From Geosiphon pyriformis (Eukaryota > Glomeromycota > Glomeromycetes > Archaeosporales > Geosiphonaceae): a stretch of DNA of 13,630 nt. The notes below the pieces were generated by a model that was not told the DNA's origin, did not search any database, and was given only the letters and a program-made list of their open reading frames with translations. Within the stretch, counting starts at the first letter, position 1. Each line of letters starts with the position of its first letter. The DNA lies in the NCBI GenBank assembly GCA_016748015.1, contig JAAOMT010000563.1, positions 523,924 to 537,553 of the forward strand. The letters run 5' to 3'. The position numbers and the translations under genes were made by a program. Positions 9,600 through 13,630 of the stretch are shown one piece after another.

Positions 9600-9848
9600 A
9601 TAAAATATTTTAATTGTTTTATTAATAATAATAATATACTATATGTCATTTTAAATTCTGCTTTTACACATTTTCAGAAGCATTATAAGTGTGTTCAGGA
9701 TTTGATCTAAGAACTTCAGCCACTCTTTAATGCAGTAAATAATTATTTTAACAATACATATTTAGCATTATATATTAAAATAAAAAAACTCAACTTAGAA
9801 GATCAGTCTCAGACTCAGATAAAAATAAAAATAAAAATAATAAACTAC
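9600..9848 (+). pseudogene. Decayed coding relic, unknown family
   Basis: This is an 83-codon reading with a single internal stop (TAA 9708-9710), ending at TAA 9849-9851. It contains FQKHYKCVQDLI before the stop and ELQPLFNAVNNYF, then LALYIKIKKLNLED, after it. GC over 9660-9820 is about 27%, among the highest outside the LINE copy, which supports a younger coding origin. It lies in a different frame from the 9265-9597 run and begins directly after it, so one frameshift could unite both into one former gene. The end runs into an (AAAAAT)n tract. The protein family is not identified. Confidence 0.45.
9819..9842 (+). repeat. (AAAAAT)n tract
   Basis: There are three to four units of ATAAAA directly after the coding relic. 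It may be a slippage tract or the A-rich tail of a retrotransposed copy on the plus strand; I see no matching duplication that would decide this. Confidence 0.6.
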
Positions 9849-9884
9849 TAAGATTAATTTTTTTTTTACTTTATATCAAATGTA

Positions 9885-10163
9885 TTTATGTCAAAAAAAT
9901 TTTGGATTTGTTATTGTGTTTATAATTTTTTGACAAACTTCAAGTTTCACTATCTTTAGTAATTAGTGGAAAAAAATCTGAATTGTTTTATTTAACATTT
10001 GAAATCTAAGACTAGATATTACTTTATTAATAAAACTATATACAAGTATGTTATTATTTTAAGACTCATAATTGTTATCTGATATAATTTGTTGCTTAAT
10101 CAAAATTACAAGTACTATTTCAATTTTTTTATAAGACTCAATGTTGTTGTTAGCTTTAGTCAT
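9885..10163 (-). pseudogene. Small decayed reading frame, unknown
   Basis: From ATG at 10161-10163 on the minus strand the frame is open for 34 codons to TAA at 10059-10061. It goes on for 39 codons to TGA at 9939-9941 and 17 more to TAA at 9885-9887. The reading (MTKANNNIESYKKIEIV, then NKVISSLRFQMLNKTIQ) is protein-like, with mixed charged and hydrophobic residues. Over about 90 codons only two stops interrupt it. I cannot assign a family. It lies between the plus-strand relic ending at 9848 and the F-box/LRR pseudogene on its own strand, with no sign that it belongs to either. Confidence 0.3.
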
Positions 10164-10476
10164 TATATAAGTTAGATTATTATTTATTTATTTATATTAA
10201 AAAGATTATTAAAAATATTTGAATATTTGTAAAAACATACTAATTATGAAAATAAGAAGTTATCTTGAAATAAGAAAACTAAATACATTGAAAAGTTTTT
10301 CTAATTAAGATAAATAAAGGAAGTAAGTAATTATTCATCTCAACTAAAGTCAAATTATTTTAGATTATAATATACTTTGTGATATTATAGCTTAATATTT
10401 TTAATATACTTTAGAACAACATATTTTATATTTAGTAGCAAATTAACTTACTTACCAGAATATGATTTTTTTCTAA

Positions 10477-11527
10477 TTATAAAGTAAATAATATTGTATA
10501 ATACTTACTTATTTCGAGATCAAAATTTAATATGTCTAATGTTTTTTTGCTAACATTTATACAATGTTTTAATCTGAGATATTTTAGATCAGATAAATAG
10601 TGTGTAATATTTTTGATAGTTATGTTAGTGAAAAGTTTACAATATCCCAATTTGAAATTTTAAATATAAGAACACTTTTTGGCTATTTTAAAAATAGATG
10701 AATTAGTAATAGATTCTGATCCATAAAGATTAAAACATTTTATATTGTAGTATAAATTTGCTATTGTTTCTACTATAGTATCAGTAATATAGCAAAATTT
10801 CAGGCTAAAATAACAAATATTTGAACATAATTATATAACAATACATATTGTTTTATTGTTAAGAAATTCCAGCAATTTAAATACAAGGTGTTCTAAATTA
10901 TGATATTGTGTAATTTGTTTGATGTCTATATCAGTTACTTTATTATAATTACTAAGATTTAATTTTTTCAAATCTGAGTATAAATCTACAAAAACAAAGA
11001 TTATGGCATCAATAAGCATCCTATAGTTATTAAAATTTAAAGATTGAATATTGGAATTGAATTGTGTAATTTTACATATAGATTTATTAATAATATAATT
11101 GTTTTTATAAGTTTAATAATAAAAAAATTAGTTAATTCTTTATTGTCAAAAATATTAAGATAAATTAAATTAAAATATAACTGAAAAATTTTGGTTAATG
11201 ATATATTATTAAACTCACAACTTTGTTTAAAATTAAGATAATAATTTTTTTGATTACCTTATTTGAGAGTTCAAAGTAGTATATAAGTTTAAGATATTGT
11301 ATACATAAAACATAAAACAATCTTGTGTTTATATCAAACAGTCTAATAAATTTTTTCAATTATATTTTATATTTTATGCCAAAAACAGTCTTATGTCCTA
11401 TTAATTTAATATGATATCATAAAATTGGACTAAAACACATAGACTAAAGCCTAAAAATAAATAAAGTGGAATATAGTAATTTGTTTTTGGCTAAGAAATT
11501 AAAAAATTTTTTTAGTTATTTAGGCTA
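10477..11527 (-). pseudogene. F-box/leucine-rich-repeat (AMN1/RNI-like) gene, dead
   Basis: Intact relatives are substrate adaptors of SCF ubiquitin ligases: the F-box binds Skp1 and the LRRs bind the target. Here an F-box-like start is read from 11524 (PK, stop, LKKFFNFLAKNK, then FRL, stop, SMCFSPIL, stop, YHIKL). About eight LRRs of 25-28 residues follow down to 10520, with LKKLNLSNYNKVTD, LKFCYITDTIVETIA, KCFNLYGSESITN and LKYLRLKHCINVS. The frame changes twice by one base, near 11246-11252 and 11101-11106, both at T runs on the plus strand. In-frame stops lie at 11516-11518, 11444-11446, 11417-11419, 11360-11362, 10831-10833 and 10660-10662; the reading ends at TAA 10477-10479. The stops at 11444 and 11417 sit where F-boxes usually have Trp (R-x-W and LW), fitting TGG to TAG or TGA. 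About 348 codons remain. The family is heavily expanded in arbuscular mycorrhizal fungi. Confidence 0.75.
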
Positions 11528-11707
11528 TAATAAATACAGTATATAATAAAGTAATATCTTTAATTTAAAGAGACTTAGCTTTGCAATCCCAAAATTTCTT
11601 ATAATTTTTGTTCTAATACATATGTTAATAAAATAAAATCTATGCTTTATAGTTATGTGTTTAATTACATATATTTTATAAACAATAATTGTTTTGACTA
11701 AAGTCAA
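11528..11707 (-). other. In-frame open stretch upstream of the F-box relic
   Basis: Sixty codons without a stop stand directly before the TAG at 11525-11527, in the same frame as the F-box part. The left limit is a TTG, so no start codon is shown. The residues are Ile/Lys/Tyr-rich with no domain I can name. It could be the former N-terminus of the F-box protein, its leader, or an open run by chance. Confidence 0.3.
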
Positions 11708-11719
11708 GTTTTTTGCATG

Positions 11720-12126
11720 TGTTATATATGTTAATTTTTTTACTTTATGAAATTAAAGATAAATCAGTGACTTGTAAAATCTTTGATTTTTTCTCCTTAT
11801 ACTAATTTATTTTTGTATATATTTCTTTAAGTAAATAAAATACTGCTAAACTCAAGTTTCTGTAAAACATTCCTAATCAAATTTTATATACTACAGATAT
11901 TGTAAATAGTGTTAATTCAAACTTGCCAATTATAAGCTAGCTAGTAGATTTTGCTAATTGTTTTAACTCATGACTTATGTATTTTTTTTGTAAAATTTTT
12001 TTTCTTAAATCTACTATTCTTATATTTGGATAAAACAGAGCAAAACATTTTAAAATAACAGTATATTTATATTATGTTTATTTATTGCTCTCTATTCAAA
12101 AACTTTTACAACTAAAAATATGTTAA
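11720..12126. other. No gene seen
   Basis: This is an AT-rich stretch (about 18% GC) upstream of the F-box/LRR relic when viewed from its strand. It may have held that gene's promoter, but I see no distinct element. Readable pieces are short and do not favour one frame. Confidence 0.4.
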
Positions 12127-12366
12127 CTATTGTATTCAACAAAATTTTTGATATTTTTTATATATTATGATGATAATACAGATATTACTTAACAAAATCA
12201 AAATAAATATTTGAGCTTACAAATACAAGTTATAACTTTTGAACATAATAAAAAATGTTTTAACTCTGTAAAGTAATATTTAGATAAGTTAGAGTCTTTA
12301 TGGCAGCCAAACAAGAATAATAACTTTAAAATATTTTTGATTATATATGTAAATAGAAAGAAATAA
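12127..12366 (+). pseudogene. Short decayed coding relic, unknown
   Basis: One plus-strand frame gives about 79 codons with stops at 12190-12192 and 12274-12276, ending at TAA 12364-12366. The readings YLSLQIQVITFEHNKKCFN and YLDKLESLWQPNKNNNF look like real protein, and the Trp codon and the GC-richer patch at 12290-12320 are unusual for this composition. The frame stays fairly open to about 12474. I recognise no family. Confidence 0.3.
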
Positions 12367-12516
12367 TATATATATTATCAAGTTATACTAATAAAATATT
12401 ATTTTGTATCAGTTTAATGTGTCTATAAAATTATTTGTAGTCTATATAATATTAAAGTATTGAAAATAATATGAGAAATTACTTTTTGTAACAATAATAT
12501 ATATAAATTTAAATTA

Positions 12517-12533
12517 ATATATATATATATATA
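12517..12533. repeat. (AT)n microsatellite
   Basis: This is an alternating AT run of 17 bases. A shorter one lies at 8220-8231. Confidence 0.8.
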
Positions 12534-12539
12534 AAGAGT

Positions 12540-13270
12540 AAACAAATTTTTTTTAATAATAATATAAAAAAAAATAGAAGATATTTACAAAAAAGACTTT
12601 TGAATAATTTTTTTCTCTTTTTATAAAACTCTATGAAAACATAAAAAATATTCTCATTACAAATTTAATCTGAAAAAATCTTTTAGCTAATCGAATTATA
12701 AGTAATAATTTTATTATTGTAGAAAAGTTGTTACCTAAACAGTATCAAAAGTTTATAATAAGAATAACTTTATTTTTCTTTGTTGTAATTAACATTTTAA
12801 TACAATTAATTTTTCAATAAAAATTAGTACATAATATAATTGTTATATTCTTAAACTTAATCCAAAATAAATACTATAAATTTGTATTAGGGTTTTTAAA
12901 AAAGTATATTGAAAATTTATGTATAAAACTTGTGTATAATAAGAAATAGAAAAAGTTGAATAAAACTTTTATGGAAATTATAAATAATATTTTTAATATA
13001 TTATAAGTAGTTTTCAAAATAAATAAAATTATAGGATCCTTAAATTGATAATTTTATATTATTAATTATCAAAAATAATATTTGGATAAATTCAGCATTT
13101 AGGCCAGAACTTATGAAAACACAAAGTAAAAAAATATACATAACAAATATAATGATTTTTTTGGTTTAAACATTATTAAAAAAACTTTTATATAGGCAAT
13201 TTGCATTTATAAGCATGTAAGTTGTTTTATTATAAGTAATAATATATAGTAGCTTACAAAATTATGAAAT
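12540..13270. other. No gene seen
   Basis: This is an AT-rich stretch of about 15% GC without a reading frame of useful length, an RNA gene or a clear repeat. Confidence 0.45.
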
Positions 13271-13630
13271 TATTTAATATTCAAACTGATAAGCTAATAT
13301 TTTAATAATAAAAAATAATTAAAAATTAAAAACTAATTTAATTTCTTTTGTTTATATTTTTGGTATTAAAAATTAAATTATTAATAAAAATCTTTTGTAA
13401 ATAAAATTATAAAATATATCAAATATATTGTATTATATTAATATTTAAATAAATCTTATTTTTTATATTAAATATAAAATTTTAAAATTTATTTTATTTA
13501 GTTATATATATAATAATTTAAAATAAAAAATTTATATAGTTTTTATTATATAAAATATATACTGTATTAAATATCAAAAAATATATTATTTTCAATATTT
13601 TCAATTTATTTTTTAAATAATTATATATTT
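13270..13630. other. AT desert at the right edge
   Basis: GC drops to about 5-8%, as in 4182-6830, and stops fill all frames. Nothing is recognisable. Confidence 0.55.

Noticed and set aside
11525-11707. A separate small gene of 60 codons on the minus strand
   Set aside because: It has no ATG start and is in frame with the F-box relic just downstream, so it is better treated as its possible N-terminal or leader part.
1-13630. Ciliate-type genetic code with TAA/TAG read as Gln
   Set aside because: Reading stops as Gln makes some stretches look smooth, but stops of all three kinds occur. Several sit at probable Trp positions, frameshifts are also present, and the LINE and LRR relics fit a fungal host with the standard code.
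1-13630. Mitochondrial or plastid DNA because of the extreme AT content
   Set aside because: There are no rRNA, tRNA or respiratory-chain genes, and a LINE copy with a target duplication is a nuclear feature.
1-13630. CRISPR array, bacterial operon or phage
   Set aside because: There are no regularly spaced repeats, no ribosome binding sites before frames, and no intact genes. The relics are of eukaryotic type.

Overview
The window is eukaryotic, very AT-rich DNA (by eye about 80-92% A+T) that contains no intact protein gene I can defend. It reads as a gene and transposon graveyard. The best clue to the host is a LINE-type retrotransposon fragment (3084-4170, minus strand). Its RNase H end, zinc-binding C-terminus and following tail look like the non-LTR elements I know from arbuscular mycorrhizal fungi (Glomeromycotina, the Rhizophagus/Gigaspora group). 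A broken F-box/leucine-rich-repeat gene (10477-11527, minus strand) of a type greatly expanded in those fungi points the same way. This assignment rests on pattern memory, not on a search.

Layout. 1-2330: roughly 20% GC, plus-strand remains of one or more decayed genes of unknown family, readable in pieces with stops and frame changes. 2340-3083: gene-free, falling to almost pure A/T, with an (AAAAT)n run. 3084-4170: the 5'-truncated LINE copy, about 40% GC by sampled lines, flanked by an 11-bp candidate target-site duplication and carrying an A-rich tail. 4182-6830: an AT desert of about 5-12% GC with no coding signal. 6901-7137: one weak 78-codon open frame. 7180-8760: nothing convincing. 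8764-9848: plus-strand remains of another decayed gene, including a 111-codon stop-free run. 9885-10163: a small minus-strand relic. 10477-11527: the F-box/LRR pseudogene. 11720-13270: mostly empty, with a short plus-strand relic at 12127-12366. 13270-13630: AT desert again.

The pieces do not form a working pathway. The common theme is mutational decay: in-frame stops that can be explained by C:G to T:A changes (Trp or Arg to stop), strong CpG shortage in the LINE copy, and single-base frame changes at A/T runs. The more GC-rich a piece is, the better it can still be read, which suggests that GC content here tracks the age of each relic.
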